A stretch of DNA of 64,000 bases from Rhodoferax sp. TH121 (GTDB taxonomy: Bacteria; Pseudomonadota; Gammaproteobacteria; Burkholderiales; Burkholderiaceae_C): the NCBI RefSeq assembly GCF_002251855.1, contig NZ_NOXW01000016.1, forward strand, positions 1-64,000, written 5' to 3'. Under the pieces are notes generated by a model, which made no database searches, had not been told where the DNA came from, and worked only from the letters and a program-made list of their open reading frames with translations. A program made the position numbers and the translations under genes. Positions 1 to 8,454 of this stretch are shown one piece after another. Within the stretch, counting starts at the first letter, position 1, and each line of letters opens with the position of its first letter.

Positions 1-41
1 GTACCGTGGGCGCTGGCGTGGTTGCAAAAATCATCGCGTAA
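1..41 (+). CDS. tuf: Elongation factor Tu, 3' end only
   Basis: The first 41 bases encode the last 12 residues of EF-Tu ([12 protein letters not shown]) and a TAA stop; the rest lies upstream of the window. EF-Tu delivers aminoacyl-tRNA to the ribosome. It is followed after 23 nt by rpsJ, the usual tuf-rpsJ order in betaproteobacteria, so the two are probably cotranscribed. The C-terminal peptide is highly characteristic, but only this fragment can be judged. Confidence 0.9.
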   Translation, partial: TVGAGVVAKIIA

Positions 42-64
42 TTCGCAAAACCGAAGGAATTACG

Positions 65-379
65 ATGGCTGCCAAGCAAAAAATTCGCATCCGCCTCAAG
101 GCGTTTGACTACAAGCTGATTGACCAATCGGCTGCGGAAATCGTCGACACTGCCAAGCGTACCGGCGCGATTGTCAAGGGCCCCGTGCCCCTGCCAACCC
201 GCATGAAGCGTTTCGACATCCTTCGTTCACCTCACGTGAACAAGGCTAGTCGCGATCAGTTTGAAATTCGCACACACCAGCGTCTGATGGACATCGTTGA
301 TCCCACAGACAAAACCGTAGACGCGCTGATGAAGCTCGACCTGCCCGCTGGCGTGGACGTGGAAATCAAGCTGCAGTAA
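65..379 (+). CDS. rpsJ: 30S ribosomal protein S10
   Basis: This 104-residue protein is close to the 103 residues of E. coli S10 and carries its hallmarks: the IRIRLKAFD start, the PVPLPT segment and [13 protein letters not shown] near the C-terminus. S10 is part of the 30S head and, as NusE, also joins the NusB antitermination complex. A GGAAT Shine-Dalgarno-like stretch lies just before the ATG. It is the first gene of the S10 operon here, and the following gap to rplC is unusually long (199 nt) and structured. Confidence 0.98.
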   Translation: MAAKQKIRIRLKAFDYKLIDQSAAEIVDTAKRTGAIVKGPVPLPTRMKRFDILRSPHVNKASRDQFEIRTHQRLMDIVDPTDKTVDALMKLDLPAGVDVEIKLQ

Positions 380-387
380 GAAATAGC

Positions 388-557
388 AGTCCCGGGCGCC
401 AGTCTGGGACTTCTAACTGGCGAGCCAGACAGGGGCTTGTGTTCAACACAAGCCCGCGTTATACTCGCTGGCTCTATTCGACGCGCTTTTGCGCGCGGAC
501 AGAGTTTTATTAACAGTCTCTCACGCAAAAACACTGCAGCCAATTGAAGTTGCAGTG
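388..557 (+). promoter_or_regulatory. Structured leader and candidate promoter between rpsJ and rplC
   Basis: Several inverted repeats fill this gap: AGTCCC/GGGACT (388-393/406-411), an outer stem GAGCCAG/CTGGCTC (422-428/468-474) enclosing GGGCTTGTG/CACAAGCCC (433-441/447-455), CGCGC/GCGCG with a TTTT loop (482-495), and CACTGCA/TGCAGTG (532-538/551-557) just before the rplC ribosome binding site. GCCAG at 424-428 could instead pair with CTGGC at 417-421, so two folds compete. A promoter-like TTGTGT (437-442), 17-nt spacer and TATACT (460-465) overlaps the structure. The function, ribosomal-protein feedback or internal promotion, is inferred only. Confidence 0.5.
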
Positions 558-578
558 GTGGGAGTTACGGAGAAAACA

Positions 579-1253
579 ATGAGTCTTAGCAATCACTTAG
601 GGTTGCTGGGTCGCAAGGTTGGCATGATGCGCCTATTCACCGATGACGGGGATGCAGTTCCTGTTACGGTGGTAGACGTGTCCAACAACCGTGTGACGCA
701 GGTCAAAACCCAGGAGAACGATGGCTACGTTGCCTTGCAGGTGACGTTCGGTTCGCGCAAAGCTTCGCGCGTTACCAAGCCTATCGCTGGTCACCTCGCC
801 AAGGCGGGTGTGGAAGCCGGTGAAATCATCCAGGAATTCCGTGTAACGGCTGATGCAGCCGCAAAGTACGCCGCTGGCGCCACTGTGCCTGTTGCGGATG
901 TATTTGTTGTTGGTCAAAAAGTGGACGTGCAAGGCACCTCCATTGGTAAGGGCTATGCCGGTACCATCAAGCGCCACAACATGAGCTCGCAACGTGCTTC
1001 GCACGGTAACAGCCGTTCGCACAACGTTCCCGGTTCCATCGGTATGGCACAAGACCCAGGTCGCGTGTTTCCCGGTAAACGCATGACGGGTCATTTGGGT
1101 GATGTCACCAAAACCACGCAAAACCTCGATGTGATCCGCATCGACGAGGCGCGTCAATTGCTGCTGATCAAGGGTGCAATCCCTGGTGCAGCAGGTGGTT
1201 TCGTGACCGTCCGTCCCGCCGTTAAGGCCAAAGCAGCAAAAGGAGCGAACTGA
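579..1253 (+). CDS. rplC: 50S ribosomal protein L3
   Basis: The 224-residue product begins [16 protein letters not shown], the conserved L3 start, so I place the start at 579 rather than at an in-frame codon at 489. The central [18 protein letters not shown] stretch is the L3 loop that reaches the peptidyl transferase centre; the equivalent loop glutamine is methylated by PrmB in E. coli. L3 is an early assembly protein of the 50S subunit. Its stop codon overlaps the start of rplD (TGATG), indicating translational coupling. Confidence 0.97.
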   Translation: MSLSNHLGLLGRKVGMMRLFTDDGDAVPVTVVDVSNNRVTQVKTQENDGYVALQVTFGSRKASRVTKPIAGHLAKAGVEAGEIIQEFRVTADAAAKYAAGATVPVADVFVVGQKVDVQGTSIGKGYAGTIKRHNMSSQRASHGNSRSHNVPGSIGMAQDPGRVFPGKRMTGHLGDVTKTTQNLDVIRIDEARQLLLIKGAIPGAAGGFVTVRPAVKAKAAKGAN

Positions 1254-1873
1254 TGCAGCTCGAACTCCTGAATGACCAAGGTCAAGCGACGTCCAAGTAC
1301 GACGCGCCTGAAACCGTGTTCGGTCGTGAATACAACGAAGATCTGGTGCACCAAGTGGTTGTGGCCTTCCAGGCCAACGCCCGTCAAGGCACCCGTGCAC
1401 AAAAAGACCGTGAGCAGGTCAAGCACTCCACCAAGAAGCCTTTCAAGCAAAAGGGAACTGGTCGCGCTCGTGCCGGTATGACATCCTCGCCACTGTGGCG
1501 CGGAGGCGGTCGTATTTTCCCGAACATGCCCGACGAAAACTTCGGTCAGAAGATCAACAAGAAGATGTACCGCGCAGGTATGGCTTCCATCCTGTCCCAG
1601 TTGGCCCGCGAAGGTCGTCTGGCGGTGGTTGATTCCCTCAAGGTGGATTCTCCCAAGACCAAGCCTTTGGCAGCCAAATTCAAGGCGATGAACCTTGAAT
1701 CCGTGCTGGTGATCGCTGATGAAGTGGATGAAAACCTGTACTTGGCATCGCGCAACTTGGTGAACATCCTGGTTGTTGAGCCTCGTTATGCAGATCCCCT
1801 GTCGTTGGTGCACTACCGCAAGGTATTGGTGACCAAGGCCGCCATGGACAAACTCAAGGAGATGTTCGCATGA
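1253..1873 (+). CDS. rplD: 50S ribosomal protein L4
   Basis: The 206-residue protein has the L4 hallmarks: the basic loop with [14 protein letters not shown] and SPLWRGGG at about residues 62-85, which lines the exit tunnel, and a globular part with [10 protein letters not shown]. In E. coli L4 also represses the S10 operon by binding its leader; here the only long untranslated stretch seen in the operon is the rpsJ-rplC gap, so any such control would have to act there or upstream of tuf. It overlaps rplC by one base and rplW by four. Confidence 0.97.
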   Translation: MQLELLNDQGQATSKYDAPETVFGREYNEDLVHQVVVAFQANARQGTRAQKDREQVKHSTKKPFKQKGTGRARAGMTSSPLWRGGGRIFPNMPDENFGQKINKKMYRAGMASILSQLAREGRLAVVDSLKVDSPKTKPLAAKFKAMNLESVLVIADEVDENLYLASRNLVNILVVEPRYADPLSLVHYRKVLVTKAAMDKLKEMFA

Positions 1874-2205
1874 GCGCCCGTATGAACAACACGTCTAAAG
1901 TCAAGTACGACGAAGGTCGCTTGATGCAGGTTCTGGTTGCTCCCATCGTGTCTGAAAAGGCAACCATGGTGGCTGAAAAATCCAATGCTGTGACGTTCAA
2001 GGTGCTGCAAGACGCAACCAAGCCCGAAATCAAGGCCGCTGTGGAATTGATGTTCAAGGTGGAAGTGCAAGGCGTTTCTGTGGTGAACACAAAAGGCAAA
2101 ACCAAGCGCTTTGGCAAGTCCGTGGGCCGTCGCGACAACGTTCGCAAGGCTTACGTGATGCTCAAGCCAGGTCAAGAGCTGAACCTTGGTGGGGAGGCCG
2201 CGTAA
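1870..2205 (+). CDS. rplW: 50S ribosomal protein L23
   Basis: The 111-residue protein contains the L23 pattern [12 protein letters not shown], the long beta-hairpin reaching the tunnel exit ([22 protein letters not shown]), and ends in an acidic-neutral tail. L23 at the tunnel exit docks trigger factor and SRP. It starts in an ATGA overlap with the rplD stop. It is about 11 residues longer than E. coli L23 at the N-terminus, and a second ATG at 1882 could be the true start. Confidence 0.96.
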   Translation: MSARMNNTSKVKYDEGRLMQVLVAPIVSEKATMVAEKSNAVTFKVLQDATKPEIKAAVELMFKVEVQGVSVVNTKGKTKRFGKSVGRRDNVRKAYVMLKPGQELNLGGEAA

Positions 2206-2207
2206 TC

Positions 2208-3032
2208 ATGGCTGTCATTAAAATGAAACCTACTTCTCCAGGCCGTCGTGGCGTGGTGAAGATTTCGCGTGACCACCTGTACAAGGGTGCACCTCACGCT
2301 GCATTGCTGGAGCCGCAATTCCAGCAAGCCGGCCGCAACAACAACGGCCACATCACCACCCGCCACAAGGGCGGTGGACACAAACACCACTACCGTGTTG
2401 TTGACTTTGTTCGCAACAAAGATGGCATTCCTGCCAAAGTGGAACGCATTGAGTACGATCCCAACCGTTCTGCGCACATCGCTTTGGTGTGCTACGCCGA
2501 CGGCGAACGCAAGTACATCATTGCCCCACGTGGCTTGGAAGTCGGCGCAACCATTCAAAACGGTTCTGAAGCTCCCATCCGCGTTGGTAACACTTTGCCA
2601 ATTCGCAACATCCCCGTGGGTTCCATCATCCACTGTGTTGAATTGCAAGTGGGTAAGGGCGCGCAGATCATCCGCTCTGCCGGTACTTCCGCTACGCTGT
2701 TGGCCCGCGAAGGTACCTACGCCCAAGTGCGTGTGCGTTCCGGCGAAGTACGCAAGATCCACATTGACTGCCGTGCAACCATTGGTCAAGTCGCCAACGA
2801 AGAACACAGCCTGCGTCAGTTGGGCAAGGCCGGTGTGAAGCGTTGGATGGGTATTCGCCCAACCGTTCGCGGTGTGGTGATGAACCCGGTTGATCACCCC
2901 CATGGCGGTGGTGAAGGCAAGACTGGCGAAGGCCGTCACGCAGTCGATCCTTGGGGTAATCTGACCAAGGGTTACCGTACCCGTAACAACAAGCGCACGC
3001 AGGTCATGATCGTGTCGCGTCGCAAGAAGTAA
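2208..3032 (+). CDS. rplB: 50S ribosomal protein L2
   Basis: The 274-residue protein is the size of E. coli L2 (273). The universally conserved C-terminal motif [13 protein letters not shown] at about residues 225-237 contains the histidine implicated in peptidyl transfer and subunit association. The start codon follows the rplW stop by two bases. L2 binds domain IV of 23S rRNA. Nothing is unusual in it. Confidence 0.98.
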   Translation: MAVIKMKPTSPGRRGVVKISRDHLYKGAPHAALLEPQFQQAGRNNNGHITTRHKGGGHKHHYRVVDFVRNKDGIPAKVERIEYDPNRSAHIALVCYADGERKYIIAPRGLEVGATIQNGSEAPIRVGNTLPIRNIPVGSIIHCVELQVGKGAQIIRSAGTSATLLAREGTYAQVRVRSGEVRKIHIDCRATIGQVANEEHSLRQLGKAGVKRWMGIRPTVRGVVMNPVDHPHGGGEGKTGEGRHAVDPWGNLTKGYRTRNNKRTQVMIVSRRKK

Positions 3033-3043
3033 GGGGTAGGTAA

Positions 3044-3322
3044 ATGACTCGTTCACTGAAAAAAGGTCCATTTGTTGACCACCACTTGGTAGCCAAGACT
3101 GAGAAGGCTGTTGCCACCAAGGACAAAAAGCCGATCAAGACGTGGTCGCGTCGCTCCATGATCCTGCCCGATTTCATCGGCTTGACCATCGCTGTGCACA
3201 ACGGCAAGCAGCACGTGCCCGTCTATATCACTGACCAAATGGTTGGCCACAAGTTGGGTGAGTTCGCGCTCACACGTACTTTCAAGGGCCATCCTGCGGA
3301 CAAAAAAGTCCAGAAGAAATAA
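3044..3322 (+). CDS. rpsS: 30S ribosomal protein S19
   Basis: The 92-residue protein matches S19 in length and in the motifs [30 protein letters not shown] and the [13 protein letters not shown] segment. S19 sits in the 30S head with S13 and contacts the A-site tRNA region. A GGGGTAGG ribosome binding stretch precedes the start in the 11-nt gap after rplB. Confidence 0.98.
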   Translation: MTRSLKKGPFVDHHLVAKTEKAVATKDKKPIKTWSRRSMILPDFIGLTIAVHNGKQHVPVYITDQMVGHKLGEFALTRTFKGHPADKKVQKK

Positions 3323-3331
3323 GGAGGCACC

Positions 3332-3661
3332 ATGGAAACTCGTGCAACCCTTCGTGGCGTCCGTTTGTCGGTAGACAAAGGCCGTCTGGTCGCGGATCTG
3401 ATCCGTGGCAAAAAAGTTGACCAAGCTCTGAACATCTTGCAGTTCACGCAGAAAAAAGCTGCCGTGATCATCAAGAAGGTTTTGGAGTCCGCCATTGCCA
3501 ACGCTGAGCACAATGACGGCGCCGACATCGACGAATTGAAGGTGAAAACCATCTACGTCGAGCAAGGTGCTTCGCTGCGTCGCTTCACCGCACGCGCCAA
3601 AGGCCGTGGCAATCAAATCCGCAAGCCCACGTGCCACGTGTACGTGACGGTTGGTAACTGA
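3332..3661 (+). CDS. rplV: 50S ribosomal protein L22
   Basis: The 109-residue protein has the L22 pattern: [15 protein letters not shown], the AIANAEHN helix and the tunnel beta-hairpin region [18 protein letters not shown]22 lines the nascent-chain exit tunnel and is a known site of macrolide resistance changes; no deletion in the hairpin is evident. The start follows a good AAGGAGG site nine bases after the rpsS stop. Confidence 0.97.
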   Translation: METRATLRGVRLSVDKGRLVADLIRGKKVDQALNILQFTQKKAAVIIKKVLESAIANAEHNDGADIDELKVKTIYVEQGASLRRFTARAKGRGNQIRKPTCHVYVTVGN

Positions 3662-3677
3662 AAGAGGCCAGGAAGAT

Positions 3678-4571
3678 ATGGGACAAAAAATCCACCCAAC
3701 CGGCTTTCGCTTGGCGATCAGCCGTAATTGGTCTTCTCGTTGGTACGCCAGCAACCGCGATTTCGCGGGCATGCTGGCCGAAGACATCAAGGTGCGTGAG
3801 TACCTGAAGGCCAAGTTGAAGAACGCTTCGGTGTCGCGCATTCTGATCGAGCGTCCTGCTAAGAACGCACGCATCACCATTTTCTCGGCACGTCCGGGCG
3901 TGGTGATCGGCAAGAAGGGCGAAGACATCGAAAACCTCAAACGCGATCTGGGCAAGCAATTGGGCGTGCCAGTGGCAGTGAACATCGAAGAAGTGCGCAA
4001 GCCCGAAATCGATGCGAAGCTGATTGCTGACAGCATCACCCAGCAGCTCGAAAAACGCATCATGTTCCGTCGTGCCATGAAGCGCGCCATGCAAAACGCT
4101 ATGCGTTTGGGCGCCTTGGGCATCAAGATCATGTCGTCCGGTCGTTTGAACGGCATCGAAATTGCCCGTACCGAGTGGTATCGTGAAGGCCGTGTGCCAT
4201 TGCACACCCTGCGCGCTGACATTGACTACGGGACTTCCGAAGCCAAGACCACCTACGGCATCATTGGTGTGAAGGTGTGGGTCTATAAGGGTGATACCTT
4301 GGGCCGTAACGACCTGCCCGCTGCTGTGGAGCCTCGCGCTGAAGAAGAGCGTCGCCCCCGTGGTCCCCGCCGCGATGACCGCGGTGGTGCCCGTCCTAGT
4401 GCTGACCGTGCCGCTCCCCGTGGCGCACGTCGCCCAGTGGGTGGCAACGCAGCGCCTGCCGACGGCAGCGACAAGCCCGCAGAAGCACTTGGTGCTGACG
4501 CTAAACCCGCCGTTAAGCGCGTTCGCAAAGTCGCCGCGCCAGCTGCAGCAGCTGACGGCAAAGGAGAATAA
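3678..4571 (+). CDS. rpsC: 30S ribosomal protein S3 with long basic tail
   Basis: The start at 3678 gives the standard [12 protein letters not shown] beginning, after a GGAAG site; an earlier in-frame codon at 3651 would add nine unrelated residues. The KH domain has [14 protein letters not shown] at about residues 75-88, and the C-terminal S3 domain follows. At 297 residues it is about 64 longer than E. coli S3 (233): the extra C-terminus is rich in Arg, Pro, Ala and Asp, low in complexity and likely disordered. I recall such tails from other Burkholderiales. S3 is part of the mRNA entry channel. Confidence 0.97.
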   Translation: MGQKIHPTGFRLAISRNWSSRWYASNRDFAGMLAEDIKVREYLKAKLKNASVSRILIERPAKNARITIFSARPGVVIGKKGEDIENLKRDLGKQLGVPVAVNIEEVRKPEIDAKLIADSITQQLEKRIMFRRAMKRAMQNAMRLGALGIKIMSSGRLNGIEIARTEWYREGRVPLHTLRADIDYGTSEAKTTYGIIGVKVWVYKGDTLGRNDLPAAVEPRAEEERRPRGPRRDDRGGARPSADRAAPRGARRPVGGNAAPADGSDKPAEALGADAKPAVKRVRKVAAPAAAADGKGE

Positions 4572-4573
4572 TC

Positions 4574-4990
4574 ATGTTGCAACCCGCTCGCCGGAAATAC
4601 CGCAAAGAGCAAAAGGGCCGTAACACCGGCATCGCAACCCGCGGAAGCTCGGTTGCGTTCGGTGACTTCGGTCTGAAATGTACTGACCGCGGCCGTCTGA
4701 CGGCTCGCCAGATTGAAGCTGCACGTCGTGCAATTTCCCGTCACGTGAAGCGTGGCGGCCGTATCTGGATTCGCGTGTTCCCTGACAAGCCAATTTCCCA
4801 AAAGCCTGCTGAAGTGCGTATGGGTAACGGTAAAGGTAACCCCGAGTACTACGTGGCTGAAATTCAGCCCGGCAAGATCGTGTTTGAAATCGTCGGTGTG
4901 CCTGAAGAGCTGGCACGCGAGGCATTCCGTTTGGCTGCGGCCAAGCTGCCTTTGCGTACCACCTTTGTAGCACGCATGATTGGTCAGTAA
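4574..4990 (+). CDS. rplP: 50S ribosomal protein L16
   Basis: The 138-residue protein has the L16 signature: [16 protein letters not shown], the [13 protein letters not shown] helix and [20 protein letters not shown]16 organises the A-site region of the 50S subunit and is assembled late. The ATG follows rpsC by two bases; the ribosome binding site GGAG lies inside the rpsC end. Confidence 0.98.
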   Translation: MLQPARRKYRKEQKGRNTGIATRGSSVAFGDFGLKCTDRGRLTARQIEAARRAISRHVKRGGRIWIRVFPDKPISQKPAEVRMGNGKGNPEYYVAEIQPGKIVFEIVGVPEELAREAFRLAAAKLPLRTTFVARMIGQ

Positions 4991-5006
4991 TTCAGGAGAA
5001 CTCGAA

Positions 5007-5216
5007 ATGACGAAAGCTGCTGAACTGCGCACCAAAGACGTTGCCGGACTGACTGCAGAAGTCAAAGCGCTGCAAAAAGCTCACTTTGGCCTGCGTATGC
5101 AAAAAGCCACGCAACAACTCAACAACACAGCTACGATTCGCACTGCGCGTCGTGACATTGCTCGCGCCAAGACTATTCTTGTCGAGAAGCAAATGGCTGA
5201 CAAATCCGCCAAGTAA
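5007..5216 (+). CDS. rpmC: 50S ribosomal protein L29
   Basis: The 69-residue product ([15 protein letters not shown] onward) is a two-helix L29, slightly longer than E. coli L29 (63). A CAGGAG site six bases upstream supports the start at 5007; a longer reading frame from 4980 would overlap rplP and adds nonconserved residues. L29 sits at the tunnel exit next to L23. The motif [14 protein letters not shown] is typical of the family. Confidence 0.96.
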   Translation: MTKAAELRTKDVAGLTAEVKALQKAHFGLRMQKATQQLNNTATIRTARRDIARAKTILVEKQMADKSAK

Positions 5217-5226
5217 GGAGCACTAA

Positions 5227-5496
5227 ATGACGGAAGCTAAAAAGTCCCTCAAGCGCACCTTGATTGGCAAGGTGGTCAGCGACAAGCGCGCCAAGACCGT
5301 GACTGTTCTGATTGAACGACGCGTCAAGCACGAGCTGTACGGCAAGATCGTTGCTAAATCCAGCAAGTACCACGCCCACGATGAAAAGGGCGAGTACAAG
5401 TTGGGTGATGTGATCGAAATTACCGAAAGCAAGCCAATCTCCAAGACCAAGAACTGGGTTGCGACCCGCTTGGTGGAAAAGGCTGCTGCAGTCTAA
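5227..5496 (+). CDS. rpsQ: 30S ribosomal protein S17
   Basis: The 89-residue protein carries the S17 OB-fold pattern: [20 protein letters not shown], the [10 protein letters not shown] segment and [17 protein letters not shown]17 binds 16S rRNA helix 11 early in assembly. It is the last gene of the operon here: it is followed by a strong terminator and a peroxiredoxin rather than rplN, so the S10 and spc gene blocks are separated in this genome. Confidence 0.98.
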   Translation: MTEAKKSLKRTLIGKVVSDKRAKTVTVLIERRVKHELYGKIVAKSSKYHAHDEKGEYKLGDVIEITESKPISKTKNWVATRLVEKAAAV

Positions 5497-5528
5497 GCCT
5501 ATCGGCTTTGTCCACTGCAAGTGACTTT

Positions 5529-5555
5529 AAAACGGCCCACAATGTGGGCCGTTTT
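5529..5555 (+). terminator. Rho-independent terminator of the S10 operon
   Basis: A perfect 12-bp stem (arms 5529-5540 and 5544-5555, three-base loop AAT) with a GC core GGCCCAC and flanking A and T runs lies 32 bases after rpsQ. The T run supports termination on the plus strand. Confidence 0.85.
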
Positions 5556-5609
5556 CATTGGTGCGTTCACATATGACCTGTGGCGCACTCCCATTACCTA
5601 GGAGCACAC

Positions 5610-6116
5610 ATGATTCAAGTCGGAGACACCCTGCCATCGGCCACCCTGATGGAGTATTCGGAAGTGGAGGGAGAGGGTTGCAGCATTGGCCCCAACCCTG
5701 TGGATGTGAGCAAAGCGACGGCAGGAAAGACCATTGCGCTGTTTGCGCTGCCCGGCGCTTTCACGCCCACCTGCTCTGCCAAGCACGTCCCTGGTTATGT
5801 CGAACAAGCTGCCGCCTTCCAGGCTGCTGGTGTGGATGAGATCTGGTGCGTTAGCGTCAATGACGCATTCGTGATGGGTGCCTGGGCGCGTGACCAGAAA
5901 ACGGCTGGCAAAGTACGTATGTTGGCCGACGGTAGCGCCGCTTTTGCCCAAGCTACCGGACTGACACTGGACCTGACCAGCAAGGGTATGGGCCTGCGTA
6001 GTAACCGTTATTCCATGTTGGTCAGGGACGGCATAGTTGCGGCCCTGAACGTCGAAGGTCCGGGCAAGTTTGAAGTGAGCGACGCTAACACCTTGTTGGC
6101 GCAGGCCAAAGCCTAA
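5610..6116 (+). CDS. Peroxiredoxin of the Prx5 type
   Basis: The 168-residue protein has the peroxiredoxin active-site segment PGAFTPTCSAKHVPGY at about residues 45-60, with the peroxidatic cysteine after TPT, and the family arginine further on. The spacing and the VDEIWCVSVNDAFVM segment fit the Prx5/AhpC-TSA group that reduces hydroperoxides using glutathione or thioredoxin in the cytoplasm. The start at 5610 is chosen for the TAGGAG site seven bases upstream; a GTG at 5580 is an alternative. It lies alone between two terminators. Confidence 0.93.
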   Translation: MIQVGDTLPSATLMEYSEVEGEGCSIGPNPVDVSKATAGKTIALFALPGAFTPTCSAKHVPGYVEQAAAFQAAGVDEIWCVSVNDAFVMGAWARDQKTAGKVRMLADGSAAFAQATGLTLDLTSKGMGLRSNRYSMLVRDGIVAALNVEGPGKFEVSDANTLLAQAKA

Positions 6117-6130
6117 ACAAGCCTGTGTGC

Positions 6131-6161
6131 CACTACCTCAGAGCTCCGCTTTGAGGTAGTG
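6131..6161. terminator. Hairpin between convergent peroxiredoxin and GNAT genes
   Basis: A perfect 10-bp inverted repeat CACTACCTCA/TGAGGTAGTG (6131-6140/6152-6161) lies between the two converging genes and includes the final codons of the GNAT gene. There is no clear T run on either strand, so termination is plausible but not certain. Confidence 0.5.
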
Positions 6162-6641
6162 AGCCCCAGCAATGGGGTTGTAGTAATAAGGTGGGACTTC
6201 TTCAAATCCCAGTTCTTCGTAGAGTGCCCGAGCGGCTTCCATGTCGTCCAGGGTATCCAAAAGCACACAGTCGTAACCACTTTGGCGACCGGCATCCAGT
6301 ATGCCCTCCGCCAGCATCCTCCCCAGACCCAGCCCACGGTAGGCCGGGCGTACATAGAGACGCTTCATTTCTGCGGCATTGGGGTAGTCGGCGCTGTCCA
6401 AGGGGCGAAGAGCGCAGCAGCCCGCCATGGCTCCATCTACGCAAGCCAAAAGCAAGGCACCACGTGGAGCGGCGTACTCGCCCGGCAGCTCGCGTAGCTC
6501 CTGCGCAAAGTTCTGGAAGCACAAATCGACCCCCAGTTGTTCTGCATACTCTTGGAACAGCACCCGAACCGCGTCAAGTGCGTCGCGGGAGGTTGGTGTG
6601 AGCAAAGATAGCTGTGCGACCAAAGGGGTGTTGGATGTCAT
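6138..6641 (-). CDS. GNAT family N-acetyltransferase
   Basis: The 167-residue protein has a complete GNAT fold signature: acetyl-CoA binding motif RPAYRGLGLGRMLAEGIL at about residues 97-114, preceded by the AEMKRLYV strand and followed by LYEELGFEEVPPYY. Such single-domain enzymes acetylate small amines or protein N-termini; the substrate cannot be read from sequence. Its start codon directly follows the stop codon of the cytochrome b561 gene (TGAATG), so the two are very likely cotranscribed and coupled. Confidence 0.9.
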   Translation of the reverse strand: MTSNTPLVAQLSLLTPTSRDALDAVRVLFQEYAEQLGVDLCFQNFAQELRELPGEYAAPRGALLLACVDGAMAGCCALRPLDSADYPNAAEMKRLYVRPAYRGLGLGRMLAEGILDAGRQSGYDCVLLDTLDDMEAARALYEELGFEEVPPYYYNPIAGAHYLKAEL

Positions 6642-7304
6642 TCAGGCGGCCCAAGCTAACAAGGCGGTCACCGAAGCAGCGCAAAGCACGAAAACCAGCA
6701 ATGCCATGCAGCGTGAGGTCCAATCGTCACGCGCGCTGGGCATCCCTGTCGGGGTTTGCTTGTCGCCATTGAGCATTGGGGACACCAGATTCTGGCCTCG
6801 CTTAATCCGGTAAAACACAATGGCTGCAATGTGTAAAACGAACAGCGCCAGCAGCACGATCTTGCCGACTTCAGTGTGGTAATCACTGGCACGGCTGACC
6901 CATTCACCACTTGCAAACTTCGAAAGGGGGCCGGTGGTCGCGATCTCATCGTCGCTGAACAGGCCGCTTGCAACTTGCAACAGGGTCACGCCCAACAAAC
7001 CTAACACAGACAGAAAGCCCAGTGGGTTATGTCCGACGCCTTGTTCGGTGGTGCCTTGGCCGCGCATGTAGCGCCAAATCGTGCGGGGGCTGTAAAAAAA
7101 GTTTGCAAAGCGCGACCAGTGGCCACCGACGAAGCCCCAGACCAGGCGGAATAAGAGAAGGGTGAGCACACAGTAACCCAGGCGAAAGTGCCAGTCCATC
7201 CAGTTGCCACCAATCTGGCCCGTGACGACCAGACCGATCACGGCGATAGCCAACAGCCAGTGAAACAGGCGGGTGGGCAAATCCCACACACGGGTTGTTT
7301 GCAT
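6642..7304 (-). CDS. Cytochrome b561 family membrane protein
   Basis: The 220-residue protein starts with WDLPTRLFHWLLA and has four to five hydrophobic helices with histidines in the expected places (FHW in helix 1, DWHFRLGY in helix 2, SDYHTEVGKIV and ALFVLHIAAIVFY later), matching b-type di-haem cytochromes such as the hydrogenase b-subunit/b561 group. It would pass electrons between the quinone pool and a periplasmic partner. It is divergent from the cytochrome c' gene at 7472, a common pairing, which suggests c' as partner or co-regulated product. Confidence 0.88.
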   Translation of the reverse strand: MQTTRVWDLPTRLFHWLLAIAVIGLVVTGQIGGNWMDWHFRLGYCVLTLLLFRLVWGFVGGHWSRFANFFYSPRTIWRYMRGQGTTEQGVGHNPLGFLSVLGLLGVTLLQVASGLFSDDEIATTGPLSKFASGEWVSRASDYHTEVGKIVLLALFVLHIAAIVFYRIKRGQNLVSPMLNGDKQTPTGMPSARDDWTSRCMALLVFVLCAASVTALLAWAA

Positions 7305-7471
7305 CGTTGCTCCTTCAAGTGCCCGCAGCTCGGGCTACCGCGCAATGTATCACCGCCACGGGGACTAGGCACCCCACAGTGTTTACCCTAGCATAGCAAT
7401 TCGGGCAGAACTAATTCCGCATGCCTGCGGTCTACCCGGCGTCAGTCTCCCCAACCACCGAAGGAAGTTCG

Positions 7472-7924
7472 ATGAAAAAGCTAGCTACCCTGATTCTGGC
7501 CAGCGCTGCGGCCACCCTGTCTGTCCCCGCAATGGCCCAATTTGCCAAGGCAGAGGATGCCATTAAGTACCGCCAAAACGCCTTGTTCGTCATGCAGCAG
7601 AACTTTGCACGCGTTGCCGCTATGGCAGCGGGTCGGGCGCCCTTCGATGCCAAAGTAGCAGCCGAGAGCGCAGAGGTCGCCGCCTTTGTGAGCAAGTTGC
7701 CTTGGGCAGCCTTCGGAGATGGCACTGACAAGGGCGCTACGACCAAGGCCAAGGCTGAGATTTGGAGTGACAAGGCCAAGTTCAATGACTACGCAGAGAA
7801 ACTACAGGCCGAAATGAACAAACTCAACGCAGCCGCCAAGACTGGCAACCTGGATAGCATCAAGGCTGCAGTCAGTGCTACCAGTGGCAGCTGCAAAACC
7901 TGCCACGACGCATTCCGCTCGTAA
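7472..7924 (+). CDS. Cytochrome c' (periplasmic)
   Basis: The 150-residue precursor has a signal peptide (MKKLATLILASAAATLSVPAMA, cleaved before QFAKA) and a C-terminal haem motif CKTCH at residues 141-145, as in four-helix cytochromes c'. The RQNALFVMQQNF segment of helix 1 is typical, and the family binds NO and may give protection from nitrosative stress. The start follows GAAGGAAG; a longer frame from 7421 would place residues before the signal peptide. It faces the b561 gene and probably shares its control region. Confidence 0.92.
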   Translation: MKKLATLILASAAATLSVPAMAQFAKAEDAIKYRQNALFVMQQNFARVAAMAAGRAPFDAKVAAESAEVAAFVSKLPWAAFGDGTDKGATTKAKAEIWSDKAKFNDYAEKLQAEMNKLNAAAKTGNLDSIKAAVSATSGSCKTCHDAFRS

Positions 7925-7935
7925 CCGCTGCAGGC

Positions 7936-7961
7936 CCCTGCTCAGGACTCCTTGAGCAGGG
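7936..7961. terminator. Hairpin between cytochrome c' and thioredoxin-like genes
   Basis: A 9-bp inverted repeat CCCTGCTCA/TGAGCAGGG (7936-7944/7953-7961) lies between the two converging genes and includes the end of the thioredoxin-like gene. A short TTTC follows on the plus strand only. It is a likely shared terminator. Confidence 0.55.
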
Positions 7962-8439
7962 TTTCAATCAGTTGGTGCAGCTCAGGCATGTTGGGGGCAC
8001 CCACATACCGCTTCACGATCTCACCACGCTTGTTCACCAAGTAGCTGGTGGGGGTGATGCCCACCTCACCCCAGGCCTTGGCCACCGCACCGGTGTTGTC
8101 GATGGCGACATCGAAAGGCAGTTTGCGGGTCTGCACGAAATTCACCACATAACTGGGTGGGTCGTAAGCCATCGCAACCGCCACCGTGCCATAGCCTTGG
8201 GATTTGTACTTCTCGAAGGTGGCCACCAGTTCCGGCATCTCGGCCACACAGGTGACGCAGCTGGTGGCCCAAAAATTCACCAGGGTCACCTTGCCTTGTA
8301 GGCTGGCAGAGGGTTTCTGGGAGCCATCGAGCAACACAAAGGTGGAGGCCGGAGCGGCCTTGCTGGAACTCAGCCACATGCCTCCCGCGACCAAGGCTGC
8401 AGCGGCTACGATGCTGGCAACGACAATGTGTTTTTTCAT
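7942..8439 (-). CDS. TlpA-like thioredoxin-fold protein, exported or membrane-anchored
   Basis: The 165-residue protein begins with one hydrophobic segment (residues 5-24) acting as signal or anchor, followed by a thioredoxin fold with the active-site motif CVTC at residues 61-64 and the cis-proline segment GITPTSYLVN. The WATSC context is typical of TlpA/ResA-type periplasmic disulfide reductases that keep cytochrome c apoproteins or copper chaperones reduced. Its position beside cytochrome c' and b561 fits a role in cytochrome c maturation, but this is inference. Confidence 0.88.
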   Translation of the reverse strand: MKKHIVVASIVAAAALVAGGMWLSSSKAAPASTFVLLDGSQKPSASLQGKVTLVNFWATSCVTCVAEMPELVATFEKYKSQGYGTVAVAMAYDPPSYVVNFVQTRKLPFDVAIDNTGAVAKAWGEVGITPTSYLVNKRGEIVKRYVGAPNMPELHQLIETLLKES

Positions 8440-8454
8440 GAATAGGTACTTCCC

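Noticed and set aside
2172..3071. Long minus-strand open frame opposite rplB
   Set aside because: It mirrors the rplB coding bias and has no ribosome site or recognisable domain.
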